Shown here: in pieces, positions 54,664-63,570 of the stretch
Position numbering within the stretch: the stretch's first letter is position 1
Layout: every line of letters starts with the position of its first letter
Assembly (NCBI RefSeq): GCF_900520355.1
Contig: NZ_LS999521.1
Span: 2,666,001-2,730,000, forward strand
DNA from: Acinetobacter calcoaceticus
GTDB lineage: Bacteria; Pseudomonadota; Gammaproteobacteria; Pseudomonadales; Moraxellaceae
Direction: 5' to 3'
Length of the DNA stretch: 64,000 nt
Position numbers and translations under genes: made by a program
Notes under the pieces: generated by a model
What the model saw: the letters and a program-made list of their open reading frames with translations, nothing else
What the model was told of the DNA's origin: nothing
The model's database searches: none

Positions 54664-55383
54664 ATGTCAGCATATACGATAATTTTTGCACCTATCGCTC
54701 AGGCAACTCGCTCGGAACAAGTTGTTGAACGCTTGGAAAATGCAATTATCTCTGGATTGCTCAAAAGCAATGAACAACTTCCTAACGAGGCGGATTTAGC
54801 TCGCTTAATGGGAGTGTCACCGATTACCGTTCGTGAAGCGTTAAATACTTTACGGGTAAAAGGTCTGATTGATACACGACGCGGACGAAACGGTGGAAGT
54901 TTTGTTTGTGAGTTACCTTCCGACTTACTCTTAAACAAACATCCTTTGCGTCAAGCTTCAAATGAATATCTTGCTGATCTAGGTGAATTTCATAGTGCAA
55001 TTTTAAGCCATGGTGCCTATTTGGCAGCACAAAGAACCACTGAATATGAACTGGGCAAAATCAAAGAATTGATTGAGCAATTTGAACAAGCCGTTGAAGC
55101 AGACACTCGTGCCCAGCTTGATTTACGCTGCTTGCTCACTCTCACCTCTTTTGCCCAATCAGCTCGACTGGCAAATCAAGAGTTAACCATACAAGCCGAA
55201 TGGGCTCCGCTCATCGCAGTGCTTTACCAAGATGATCAATTTCATCAATTGGTCGTCGCGCAATACCACCAACTTTTATCATCTTTTGTTCAAGGCAATG
55301 AAGATGATGCTGTTATTCAAGCACGAAAAATTATTTCGATGCTAACAGACCAAATGCTTCGATATAAGTTATCTATCGAATAA
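54664..55383 (+). CDS. GntR family regulator with FCD domain
   Basis: 239 residues. The winged helix (NEADLARLMGVSPITVREALNTLRVKGLI, DTRRGRNGG wing) is at about 40-85 and a short FCD domain follows. The FCD part looks less conserved in its histidine ligands than VanR. It lies between the dehydrogenase unit and the Cache-domain gene and probably controls the whole amine region. Confidence 0.85.
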   Translation: MSAYTIIFAPIAQATRSEQVVERLENAIISGLLKSNEQLPNEADLARLMGVSPITVREALNTLRVKGLIDTRRGRNGGSFVCELPSDLLLNKHPLRQASNEYLADLGEFHSAILSHGAYLAAQRTTEYELGKIKELIEQFEQAVEADTRAQLDLRCLLTLTSFAQSARLANQELTIQAEWAPLIAVLYQDDQFHQLVVAQYHQLLSSFVQGNEDDAVIQARKIISMLTDQMLRYKLSIE

Positions 55384-55448
55384 AAACAATAAAGTAGAGC
55401 GCTTATCAAATATCGAGTGAGAAATACGGAATTTTAGGAGTTATAGGA

Positions 55449-56156
55449 ATGACCCAACATTTAGATATAGAAGAGCTTCAAAATTTGTTAAAGACGGTGG
55501 TTGAGGAAACGACAGCCATTACAGAAAAACTGGCAACTAAAGCGAGCAAAATTCTGTCAAAACATGAACCTGAAAAAACAAAAGATATTAAGCTTTCCGG
55601 TTCAGAACGTTCAGCTTTGCAAAAGGAAATTAAAAAGGCACTACAGGAAAGTCATTACAGTCAAGGCATCGGCTTTGCAAGTTATAGCCCTGCAACGCAA
55701 GAAGAACAAGATTATTGGACACTCGAATGGTGGTATAAAAAAGAAGATCAGTTACAACAAGCCAAACTTGAAAACTATCAAAATGCTCAGCGATTTTTAG
55801 ATTTTCGCTCTTTTGAGTGGTTCCATAAACCTGCTCAAAATAAAAGTCCGTGCATCCATGGACCTTATGTCGATTATATTTGCAATGGTGCATACACCAT
55901 CACCCTTGCCCATCCAGTCATGATTCGTGATCAATTTATCGGTGTGATTGCCACCGATATTTTAGTTTCCGCACTCGAAAAACTTCTCATGCCGAAGCTT
56001 AAAAACATTAAGCAAAAAGCAATCGTGATCAACGATTCTTCTCGCGTCATTACGTCAAATGACGTCACGATCAGGACAGGCACATTATTTAGAGAACAAA
56101 GCCCCGAGCAGGTTCTCTCACGACCGTGTCAATCTTTTCAATTGGTCGTTATCTAA
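55449..56156 (+). CDS. Cytoplasmic Cache (PDC2-like) domain protein
   Basis: 235 residues without signal peptide or membrane helix. The N-terminal 60 residues form a charged helix (likely coiled coil, LQNLLKTVVEETTAIT...). The remainder matches a Cache/PDC fold: DFRSFEWFHKP near 119-129, GPYVDYICNGAYTITLAHPV and FIGVIATDI. The Arg/Trp/Tyr/Asp pattern resembles the amine/amino-acid-binding Cache pocket. Cache domains normally sit outside the cell in receptors. Here a free cytoplasmic copy lies beside a GntR regulator and amine transport/oxidation genes, so an intracellular amine sensor or carrier is plausible. Confidence 0.75.
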   Translation: MTQHLDIEELQNLLKTVVEETTAITEKLATKASKILSKHEPEKTKDIKLSGSERSALQKEIKKALQESHYSQGIGFASYSPATQEEQDYWTLEWWYKKEDQLQQAKLENYQNAQRFLDFRSFEWFHKPAQNKSPCIHGPYVDYICNGAYTITLAHPVMIRDQFIGVIATDILVSALEKLLMPKLKNIKQKAIVINDSSRVITSNDVTIRTGTLFREQSPEQVLSRPCQSFQLVVI

Positions 56157-56193
56157 AGTGAAGTCAAAAATACTAAATATTTGACCTTACTTT
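56155..56193 (+). other. Imperfect hairpin after the Cache gene
   Basis: GTCAAA and TTTGAC arms extended by AAAGT/ACTTT with mismatches. It overlaps the stop codon and has no T-run. It may be an attenuator in the roughly 200-bp gap before the permease. Confidence 0.4.
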
Positions 56194-56353
56194 AGGGCAT
56201 CACCAAAGCGAAACAGCACCTAAAGCCTCTGGCTTTTGTTCAAACTTTCTTCAAACAGACTTGCTCATTCAGGTCTTGGGGAAGTTTTGGCTCAAAAATA
56301 GCATCGCTTTTCCGGATGAAAAGCAAAACAACGAAATTTGAGGTTGAAATGAC

Positions 56354-57685
56354 ATGGAAAATAAAACGTCTTCCTTAAAAAAACTGTCTCTTTGGCAAGT
56401 CACGATTATTGGTATTGCCTACATGACGCCAATGACAGTGTTTGATACTTTCGGCATTGTCTCTGGAATTACCAATGGTCATGTGCCACTTGCCTATTTA
56501 CTCGCACTTGGCGCCATGTTACTCACTGCTTGGAGCTATGCAAGATTCAGCAAAAATTCAGAAAAATCAGGCTCAGCATATAGCTATACTGCTGAAAGCC
56601 TAGGCCCTAAAAGTGGCTTTTTTGTCGGTTGGTGCTCCCTACTCGACTATCTGTTATTACCACTCATTAATGTTTTGCTTGCCGCAATTTATCTCACTGC
56701 CCTCATACCAAGTCTGCCTTACTGGTTTTGGGTGATTGTGTCAGCGAGCTTAGTCACCTTAGTGAACTGTTTCCGCATTCGATTACTGGCCAATTTAAGC
56801 CTATTGTTTGTGTTTGCACCCATTATACTCATGGTTATCTTTGTCTATTTAGTGATTCATGGCATTGGTTCTGCACAAGGCTATGATCATGTACTTACTT
56901 TAGCCCCACTCTGGCATGAGCACCAATCTTTACTACCGCTCGTGGCGGGCGCCTCAGTTTTGTGCTTTTCATTTCTAGGTTTTGATGCGGTTACTACGCT
57001 TTCAAATGAAACCAAGCAACCCACCAAAAATATTCCCCGAGCAGTCATGTTAACAACACTTGCTGGTGGATTCATTTTCTTTACCGCCGCTTGGTTTATT
57101 CAGCTTTATTTTCCAAATAATCTTCGCTTCCAGCACCCTACTGAAGCACTTCCTGAAATTGTGCTTTATGTCGGTGGTGCATTTTTTCAATCCATATTCT
57201 TATGCGGGCAAATTATGAACACCGTTGCCTCTGGCCTAGCCTCACATGCCAGCGCGTCACGTTTACTGTATATAATGGGCACTGACAATATTTTTCCTAA
57301 AAAGTATTTTGGGACAATTCATATCTCCTTAGGTACACCATTTTTCTCGGTTTTATTTGTTGGTCTTATTTCGATGTCCGCGGTTTTTCTAGATTTAGCA
57401 CAAGTCGTAAGCCTCATCAGCTTTGGTGCTCTAGTCGCTTTTACAGCCGTAAACTTCTCGGTTTTTATGAAATTTTATATTAAAGATAAACAGCGCTCAG
57501 GGTTTAAAAATAAATTCTTAAACCTATTTTTGCCACTTATATCAGTCATCAGCATTATTTGCCTCTGGCTTAACCTTGACTCATCTTCACTGACTTTCGG
57601 ATGTTTCTGGTTATCTTTAGGCATTCTTTTATTTATCTATAAAACGATTAAAAAACAAAGTATTGCTATTAGTAATGCTTATTAA
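56354..57685 (+). CDS. APC family amine/amino acid permease (PuuP-like)
   Basis: 443 residues with about 12 membrane segments. The APC motifs are GIAYMTPMTVFDTFGIVSG in helix 1 and FSFLGFDAVTTLSNETKQP in helix 6-7. The same-strand neighbour 18 bp downstream is a PuuB-like oxidase, so an amine such as putrescine is a likely cargo. The family also includes ethanolamine and amino-acid carriers. Confidence 0.85.
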   Translation: MENKTSSLKKLSLWQVTIIGIAYMTPMTVFDTFGIVSGITNGHVPLAYLLALGAMLLTAWSYARFSKNSEKSGSAYSYTAESLGPKSGFFVGWCSLLDYLLLPLINVLLAAIYLTALIPSLPYWFWVIVSASLVTLVNCFRIRLLANLSLLFVFAPIILMVIFVYLVIHGIGSAQGYDHVLTLAPLWHEHQSLLPLVAGASVLCFSFLGFDAVTTLSNETKQPTKNIPRAVMLTTLAGGFIFFTAAWFIQLYFPNNLRFQHPTEALPEIVLYVGGAFFQSIFLCGQIMNTVASGLASHASASRLLYIMGTDNIFPKKYFGTIHISLGTPFFSVLFVGLISMSAVFLDLAQVVSLISFGALVAFTAVNFSVFMKFYIKDKQRSGFKNKFLNLFLPLISVISIICLWLNLDSSSLTFGCFWLSLGILLFIYKTIKKQSIAISNAY

Positions 57686-57703
57686 TTTTACAGGAACTTC
57701 ATC

Positions 57704-59149
57704 ATGAACATTATTTCTAAACCAAAGCTTCTAAAAGATGTGGAGTATAAACCAAGTAAATCTCTACAAATGGGTAAAGAATGGAGCTGGTTAAATCCAA
57801 AACATGCAAAATTCGACACAACAATTGAAAAAGACACATCGGTAGATAACCCAGCGAACTACTATGAAAGTTCACTTTCTGATTGGCATACATTTGACAG
57901 TTTAAAAGCTGATATTGAGTGTGATGTGGTTGTTATTGGTGGCGGTTTATTAGGTTCATCGACAGCCTTACATTTAGCTGAACAAGGCGTAGATACCGTT
58001 TTATTAGAAAAAAATCGTATTGGCAGTGCAGCCTCTGGCAGAAATGGCGGACAACTTACCCCCGGTTTGGCACGCTGGGAAGCTCAAGAAATGGCCGATC
58101 GACTGGGCTATGAAGATGCAAAAAAACTGTGGCATTTTACCTCAACAGAAGCCATGCAACTCATTGATGACATCTCAGAAAAATATCAACTCAACTTTGA
58201 TCGAAAACAAGGTCATATCACTGCCGCCGTTCATGAAGGACATTTAGTGGGTCTAACCCAAGGTTCAGATGCACGAAAATATTTAGGTGAAGACCATACT
58301 CGCATTGTGGGTAAACACGAACTCATGGACTATATTAAGTCTGATTATTATACGGGCGGTTTAATTGATGAGTTGGGTGGACAAATCCATCCTTTAGCTT
58401 TAAACCGTGGCTTAATTTATGGTTTTTGCCAAAACGGCGGTTCTATTTATGAGCAAACAGAAGTTATTTCGATAGAAGAAAAACCAGATGGTATTTATGT
58501 TCAAACAGCCAATGCCGTCGTGAAAGCTAAAAAATCTGTAGTTTTAGCTGTTCACCATGCTTCGTTTAAACTTTTATCAGAACAAAACAATACGACTATT
58601 CCATTTTATACCTATGTAGCGACCACCGCTCCGTTAGAGCTTGATACAAAAGAGCTTCTGCCATTTGGGCATCCGGTTTATGACACTCAATTCCAGATTG
58701 ATTATTACCGTCCTGTGTTTAATAACCGTTTATTGTTCGGTGGACAAGGCACAGGAACATGCTGGGGTCCAGAGAAAACCTTAAATTATCTAGAGCATCG
58801 ATTTCATACGGTGTTCCCTCAAATTAAAAATTTAGAGATGGATTTTGTCTGGAGTGGAACGACTGATTTAACCGTAAATGGTGCAGTCGATAGCCGTAAG
58901 TTCGGCAATAAATTCCCGATTTACGCGGTTCATGGCTGGAGCGGTCACGGCGTTGCTCAGACCGTGCGTATTGGTAAAGCCATCGCAAGTGATTTTGTTG
59001 GGCAATCTAACGACTTTGAAATGTTATCTAAAATTGACCATCAAAATATTATATTTGGCCGCACACTTGCACCCGTTGTCATTCCACTCGCAAAAAGCAT
59101 GTATGGCATTGGTGCAATGCTGAATCCCGGCAAAATGGTTTCTTTCTAA
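57704..59149 (+). CDS. FAD-dependent amine oxidase, PuuB/DAO family
   Basis: 481 residues. About 65 N-terminal residues precede the FAD motif VVIGGGLLGSSTALHLAEQG (near 77). SAASGRNGGQLTPG follows near 109, and LFGGQGTG and the closing VHGWSGHGVAQT are as in PuuB (gamma-glutamylputrescine oxidase). It oxidises an amine to an imine/aldehyde with hydrogen peroxide or electron release. No gamma-glutamylputrescine synthetase (PuuA) gene lies here, so it may act on a free amine. The product would suit the aminobutyraldehyde dehydrogenase at 52379. Confidence 0.85.
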   Translation: MNIISKPKLLKDVEYKPSKSLQMGKEWSWLNPKHAKFDTTIEKDTSVDNPANYYESSLSDWHTFDSLKADIECDVVVIGGGLLGSSTALHLAEQGVDTVLLEKNRIGSAASGRNGGQLTPGLARWEAQEMADRLGYEDAKKLWHFTSTEAMQLIDDISEKYQLNFDRKQGHITAAVHEGHLVGLTQGSDARKYLGEDHTRIVGKHELMDYIKSDYYTGGLIDELGGQIHPLALNRGLIYGFCQNGGSIYEQTEVISIEEKPDGIYVQTANAVVKAKKSVVLAVHHASFKLLSEQNNTTIPFYTYVATTAPLELDTKELLPFGHPVYDTQFQIDYYRPVFNNRLLFGGQGTGTCWGPEKTLNYLEHRFHTVFPQIKNLEMDFVWSGTTDLTVNGAVDSRKFGNKFPIYAVHGWSGHGVAQTVRIGKAIASDFVGQSNDFEMLSKIDHQNIIFGRTLAPVVIPLAKSMYGIGAMLNPGKMVSF

Positions 59150-59174
59150 TCTTTAAAAAACCTATTTTTCTTAA

Positions 59175-59212
59175 AAAAGGATTCGTACAGTTTTGTGCGG
59201 GTCCTTTTATTT
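59175..59212 (+). terminator. Terminator after the PuuB-like oxidase gene
   Basis: AAAAGGATTCGTACA pairs (with three G-T wobbles) with TGTGCGGGTCCTTTT, followed by ATTT. It ends the amine unit before the separate AroP-like gene. Confidence 0.7.
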
Positions 59213-59296
59213 ACCTGAGTAAAATCCTTTTCAAACTAGGTTATCCCTAACCAATCTATTACAATAGCGCCAGCTTTTTAATTCAGCGCATATATT

Positions 59297-60655
59297 TTGA
59301 GCAACTCATCTTCCCAATTAAAACGTGGACTTAAAAATCGCCATATCCAGTTAATCGCTATGGGTGGTGCTGTCGGCACAGGACTATTTTTAGGTTCTGC
59401 ACAAGTTATCCAATCTGCTGGTCCTTCCATTATTTTAGGTTATGCCATCGTTGGTTTGGTTGCATTTTTAATTATGCGCCAAATGGGTGAAATGATCGTA
59501 GAAGAACCAGTTGTAGGCTCTTTTAGTTACTTTGCACAAAAATATTGGGGAAGATTCCCCGGTTTTTTATCAGGCTGGAACTATTGGGTTGTCTATATTC
59601 TGGTCGCAATGACCGAGCTGACAGCAGTTGCTAAATATGTGCATTACTGGTGGCCCCATATTCCGGCATGGATATCGGCTTTATTTTTCTTTGTTCTAGT
59701 CACTTGTTTGAACTTGGGCAATGTTAAATTTTATGGTGAATCTGAATTTTGGTTAGCCATTATTAAAGTTGCTGCGGTCATTTCAATGATTGTGTTTGGA
59801 CTATATTTATTGCTTACAGCCGGTAGCGACTCATTAGCTAGCTTTTCAAACCTATGGCAGCATGGTGGATTTTTCCCGCATGGGTTTTCAGGCTTGTTTT
59901 ATATGCTCGCCTTCTTAATGTTCGCCTTTGGTGGCATTGAACTGATTGGAATGACTGCTGCTGAAGCTGAAAATCCAGAAAAAAGCATTCCACAAGCGAT
60001 CAACCAAGTCATCTTTCGAATCTTGGTTTTTTATGTGGCTTCACTTGCAATCATCATGTCGCTTATTCCGTGGAATCAGCTTGACCTTGGTGGTTTAGAT
60101 AAAAGCCCATTTGTCATGATTTTTAGCCAACTTGGAATTGGTTGGGCCGCACATTTACTTAACTTTATTATTTTGACTGCGGCACTTTCTGTCTATAACA
60201 GCGGTATGTATGCCAACAGCCGTATGTTATATGGGCTTGCAGTACAGGGCCATGCTCCAAAAGTTTTTGCACAAGTGAGCAAACAAGGTGTTCCTAAAGC
60301 TGCTGTTATCTTCTCTTCTATTTTGATTTTTGGTTGTGTATTACTGAACTATTTCGTACCAGAAGAAGCTTTAAGCTATCTCATGTACATGGCAGTGGCC
60401 GCTTTAGTTTTAAACTGGGCAATTATTAGCTTTACTCATTTAAAATTTAAGCATGCGATGAAACTTGAAAATAAAGTTGTCAAATTCCCTGCGCTATTTT
60501 CACCTTTGAGTAACTATATCGTTTTGATTTTTATTTGCATGATTTTATATATCATGTGGACTCAAGGCTTTGATAAATCCGTGATTTTACTTCCGATCTG
60601 GATCACTTTCATGTTTGGGTTATATAAATTTTTAAGTTGGAAAAAAGCGCTCTAG
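59297..60655 (+). CDS. Aromatic amino acid permease, AroP/PheP-like
   Basis: 452 residues, 12 membrane segments. LKRGLKNRHIQLIAMGGAVGTGLFLGSA and MRQMGEMIVEEPVVGSFS are nearly the AroP/PheP sequence as I recall it. The initiation codon appears to be TTG at 59297; no ATG with a ribosome site gives the complete helix 1 region. It imports phenylalanine, tyrosine or tryptophan by proton symport. It has its own terminators on both sides. Confidence 0.87.
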   Translation: MSNSSSQLKRGLKNRHIQLIAMGGAVGTGLFLGSAQVIQSAGPSIILGYAIVGLVAFLIMRQMGEMIVEEPVVGSFSYFAQKYWGRFPGFLSGWNYWVVYILVAMTELTAVAKYVHYWWPHIPAWISALFFFVLVTCLNLGNVKFYGESEFWLAIIKVAAVISMIVFGLYLLLTAGSDSLASFSNLWQHGGFFPHGFSGLFYMLAFLMFAFGGIELIGMTAAEAENPEKSIPQAINQVIFRILVFYVASLAIIMSLIPWNQLDLGGLDKSPFVMIFSQLGIGWAAHLLNFIILTAALSVYNSGMYANSRMLYGLAVQGHAPKVFAQVSKQGVPKAAVIFSSILIFGCVLLNYFVPEEALSYLMYMAVAALVLNWAIISFTHLKFKHAMKLENKVVKFPALFSPLSNYIVLIFICMILYIMWTQGFDKSVILLPIWITFMFGLYKFLSWKKAL

Positions 60656-60663
60656 CATTCAAA

Positions 60664-60692
60664 AAAGGCTTATCCAAACAGGATAAGCCTTT
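60664..60692 (+). terminator. Terminator after the AroP-like gene
   Basis: AAAGGCTTATCC aaaca GGATAAGCCTTT, a 12-bp stem with flanking A/T. Confidence 0.85.
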
Positions 60693-61029
60693 AATCATTT
60701 AACAGCTCGTCACCCTAAGTAACTTCAGAAAATCTACTCAAAAAACCATTCACATTCTATTCATCATTGTTGAATGACCCTCTGCTAGAAACATTGATAT
60801 GTAACCCTTCATCATTCTAAAGATTGGTTTTTAATGAGATAATTATTAAAGTACAAGTGTTTACATGATCTATAAATATTTGCGCTCATGTTCAGCTAAA
60901 ATCAAAGCTGACAAGTTTATTGTTGCAATCACCGATCAGGCAAAGCGCTTAGTTATAAGTATTGATTTACCCACTCTTTGATTCAGCTCAATCAACTACG
61001 TCACTCAATGATGAAAGACAGGAAATTTT
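60693..61029. other. Intergenic region without a recognisable gene
   Basis: About 340 bp between the permease terminator and the zinc-ribbon gene. I see no convincing coding frame, repeat or operator. An AGGAAA ribosome site lies at its end. Confidence 0.5.
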
Positions 61030-61389
61030 ATGGAAAAAGCTCTGCAATGTCCTAAGTGTGGTTCTACAGAAGTTGAAGCACGTGACCATGACAAATTACT
61101 TAGAACAACTGGTGGTGTTTTACTAACAGCTGCTGGTACAACAGCAGGCACTGTGGGTGGTGCGGCAACTGGCGCTACTGTTGGGGCAGCTATTGGTACC
61201 GTTGCTGGTCCGTTAGGTGTGATTGTTGGCGGAACTGTAGGAACTTTTGTCGGTGCAATTAGTGCAGGAATCACTGGTGGTGTAGTTGGTAATATTTTTG
61301 GTAAAAAAGCGGGTGTGATGATCGACAAAAATATTTTTCAGGATTATCGCTGCCTAAAATGTAAATACCGTTTTAAATTAAAGAAGTAA
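61030..61389 (+). CDS. Glycine-zipper protein with a split zinc ribbon
   Basis: 119 residues. CPKC near residues 8-11 and CLKC near 109-112 are the two halves of a zinc ribbon. They are separated by about 85 residues, most of which form a Gly/Ala-rich, hydrophobic glycine-zipper hairpin (repeats of GxxxG such as GTVGGAATGATVG). I know no function for it. The gly-zipper suggests membrane insertion or self-assembly, with the termini joined by zinc on the same side. Confidence 0.75.
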   Translation: MEKALQCPKCGSTEVEARDHDKLLRTTGGVLLTAAGTTAGTVGGAATGATVGAAIGTVAGPLGVIVGGTVGTFVGAISAGITGGVVGNIFGKKAGVMIDKNIFQDYRCLKCKYRFKLKK

Positions 61390-61395
61390 AACGAA

Positions 61396-61434
61396 TTAAG
61401 CAGGAGAACTAGTTGCTCTAGCTCTCCTGCTTAA
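61396..61434. terminator. Long hairpin between convergent genes
   Basis: 17-bp arms (TTAAGCAGGAGAACTAG / CTAGCTCTCCTGCTTAA) with one mismatch and a 5-nt loop. It lies between the zinc-ribbon gene and the lipoprotein unit. T-runs are weak on both sides. Confidence 0.6.
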
Positions 61435-61546
61435 CCAAAAAATTTATAAACCATCTGGAATAATAATTTTTTATATAGCGCTCCATATCATTAATATATG
61501 AAGCAGCCTATTTTCAATAAATTAACACTTTAGCTAAAACTTTAAT

Positions 61547-62227
61547 TTACTTAGCTACAACACCATCTTGTTGATACTTCGGTGAACGTGGACCATATAA
61601 CAACCCCATACCCGGATTATAAGTCGTTGGGGTAAAAAGTTGAGTATTTACCATACTTGCTAATGGATAAGCCCGATCATTAAAGCTGCCAGCAATCTGT
61701 TCAACTAAAGCACCAACGACCATTCCGATTAAACCCGCGTTGCCATCATTACTTGCTTGAACAAGTTTTTTCTCGCCTGTCCAAATCACATCTCCAGTTT
61801 TTAAATCAACAAGCTTTGCATCAGCACTTACTGTCGCGACACTTTGAATGACTTGATATTTAGAGCCATATTCTTTAATTCGAATATATAAAGCAGCATC
61901 TGCGCCAAAAATCTCTTGTAATTTCTGAGGTGAGATAGACTGAGCATCGCTGCCATTAGTAACACCATTCTCTTTAAACATATTGTCTACAACAGAGATT
62001 GGAAAAACGTAATAGCCAGCTTCTGCAACAGGCGCCACCACAGTAGGCCAATAACTATAAGTCGCTTTTACATCAGGTGAATCATTGACTGGCGGCAATA
62101 CCAAAATCGATTTTGGCATATGCGCTTTATAAGCCGTAATATCTTTATTCGGCGGTGGAGTAACAGCACATCCCGTAAATGCAAGGCTAGAAATAACCAA
62201 ACCAGCAATTAAAAATTTCTTAATCAT
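61547..62227 (-). CDS. DUF799 family lipoprotein (GNA1162-like)
   Basis: 226 residues with a lipoprotein signal (LAFTGC, Cys20). It then has the DUF799 pattern: KSILVLPPVNDSPDVKATYSYWPTV, AEAGYYVFPISVVDNMFKENG, and DVIWTGEKKLVQAS. It overlaps the upstream DUF4810 gene by 4 bp, so translation is coupled. The trio with CsgG and DUF4810 recurs in Neisseria and other proteobacteria and probably forms an outer-membrane lipoprotein complex. Its job is unknown. Confidence 0.87.
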   Translation of the reverse strand: MIKKFLIAGLVISSLAFTGCAVTPPPNKDITAYKAHMPKSILVLPPVNDSPDVKATYSYWPTVVAPVAEAGYYVFPISVVDNMFKENGVTNGSDAQSISPQKLQEIFGADAALYIRIKEYGSKYQVIQSVATVSADAKLVDLKTGDVIWTGEKKLVQASNDGNAGLIGMVVGALVEQIAGSFNDRAYPLASMVNTQLFTPTTYNPGMGLLYGPRSPKYQQDGVVAK

Positions 62228-62592
62228 GATTTTGTATACCCACCATTTGCATTCATTTTTTGCAATAAACGATCCATTAAAACTGTAGACTCTGGATATA
62301 CTTGACGTTCAAGCTGGAAATACTCGATTGCTTTTTGAGAATTATTTTCTTGTAAATATAATAATCCCAAATGAGCATATAAACCTGGTGGAACAGCTAA
62401 GCCCTTACCTTTAGTTTTTTCAATTTCAGCTTCTAATTTTGTGATTTGCGCACTTGGTGTAGCTTTCTCAGGTGCGTTATACATCAAATAGGTTTGATGA
62501 GTATAAGTTCCCCAATTATATAAAGGTTGAGGACCTGCGGCACAACCAACCAATCCCATAGCAAGAAAACTGCTTAAAAGAATTTTTTTCAT
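62224..62592 (-). CDS. DUF4810 family lipoprotein
   Basis: 122 residues with a lipobox LVGC (about Cys17). The mature part is YNWGTYTHQTYLMYN followed by a TPR-like helix pair (GLYAHLGLLYLQENNSQKAIEYFQLERQVYPES). It is the middle gene of the lipoprotein trio, 17 bp after the CsgG-like gene. Confidence 0.87.
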   Translation of the reverse strand: MKKILLSSFLAMGLVGCAAGPQPLYNWGTYTHQTYLMYNAPEKATPSAQITKLEAEIEKTKGKGLAVPPGLYAHLGLLYLQENNSQKAIEYFQLERQVYPESTVLMDRLLQKMNANGGYTKS

Positions 62593-62609
62593 CTAACACA
62601 TATCCAAAA

Positions 62610-63281
62610 TTATTGAACTGACCAACGGTTATTTTGAATATCTGCTACTAGATTATTAACTGCTTCACGAACAGCTAAATCGAGTACTTTGCCATTTAAA
62701 GTAGAATCATAAGAAGCTGTAGAGCCAAAACCTAATACTTCACGAGCACCTAATGCATATTCACCCGCACCTTGTACTGAATGCACAACTTCTGATGTTT
62801 TTACATCAACAACATTTAAATTAACTTTTGCATAAGCAACTTGCTCTTTACCGCGACCTAAAATACCAAATAATTGCTGATCGCCTACTTCTTTACGACC
62901 AAACTCAGATACATCACCAGTAATGACATAACGAGCGCCTTTAATAGATTGGCTTGTATTGCTATAATCAACTTCTTGTTTAATCTCAGATAAGTTGTCG
63001 CGATTTAAAACTGTAAAATAACCAGTTTGCTGTAAATGTGTCTCAAGAATAGTTTTCGCTTGCCCACCTAGACGATCTACATTGTCAGAGAAAACACCTC
63101 TCATATAACTAGAGCGATTATCAAATTTACCAATAGAAACTGGAGCTTTTACTCCGGTATATTTAATTTGAGATGTAGCTACAGCTACTTGTGGGCTTTG
63201 GATCGTTCTTGAAGTTTCAGTAGTTGAACACGCAATTAAACTGAAAGAACTCAAAGTAGTAATGATTAATATTTTTTTCAT
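62610..63281 (-). CDS. CsgG/HfaB family lipoprotein
   Basis: 223 residues with a lipobox LIAC. The CsgG-like domain has VSIGKFDNRSSYMRGVFSD, AKTILETHLQQTGYFTVLNRDNL and ARYVITGDVSEFGRKEVG. CsgG itself is a secretion channel for curli, but shorter relatives without the curli genes are common. No csgA/csgB are seen here. It is the first gene of the trio. Confidence 0.87.
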   Translation of the reverse strand: MKKILIITTLSSFSLIACSTTETSRTIQSPQVAVATSQIKYTGVKAPVSIGKFDNRSSYMRGVFSDNVDRLGGQAKTILETHLQQTGYFTVLNRDNLSEIKQEVDYSNTSQSIKGARYVITGDVSEFGRKEVGDQQLFGILGRGKEQVAYAKVNLNVVDVKTSEVVHSVQGAGEYALGAREVLGFGSTASYDSTLNGKVLDLAVREAVNNLVADIQNNRWSVQ

Positions 63282-63411
63282 GGTTACTCTATAATGGTTA
63301 CAAAATATAAAGAATACATATTATATACAAAAAGACTGTCAAACAATCCAGCAATTTAACCATTGAGTAAAAAATGCTATTTTTATTTTAGAAATATTTA
63401 ATTAATAAAAA

Positions 63412-63434
63412 CTCCTATTTTTATAGGAGCTTTT
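63412..63434. terminator. Terminator between the TetR gene and the lipoprotein trio
   Basis: CTCCTAT / ATAGGAG, a 7-bp stem, with T-runs on both strands (CTTTTT on plus, TTTTTATT on minus). It would end the TetR transcript. The rest of the 63282-63570 gap shows nothing else. Confidence 0.7.
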
Positions 63435-63570
63435 TGAATTTGGTTACAGTGATATATGTGTGCAAGCAATCTTATAAAATATTATAAATATAATGATAAA
63501 TCGAGCAGCGATTATTGCTGGCCTTAGCTAAGCTTTTTAGTATCTTTTCTTAGCTCTGTTCTCACCACAC

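Noticed and set aside
47300..60655. The two AAT-type permeases (47300 and 59297) as a recent duplication
   Set aside because: They match different subfamilies (CycA-like and AroP-like) with different blocks throughout.
62610..63281. A curli secretion locus
   Set aside because: CsgG-like only; no csgA, csgB, csgE or csgF genes are visible.
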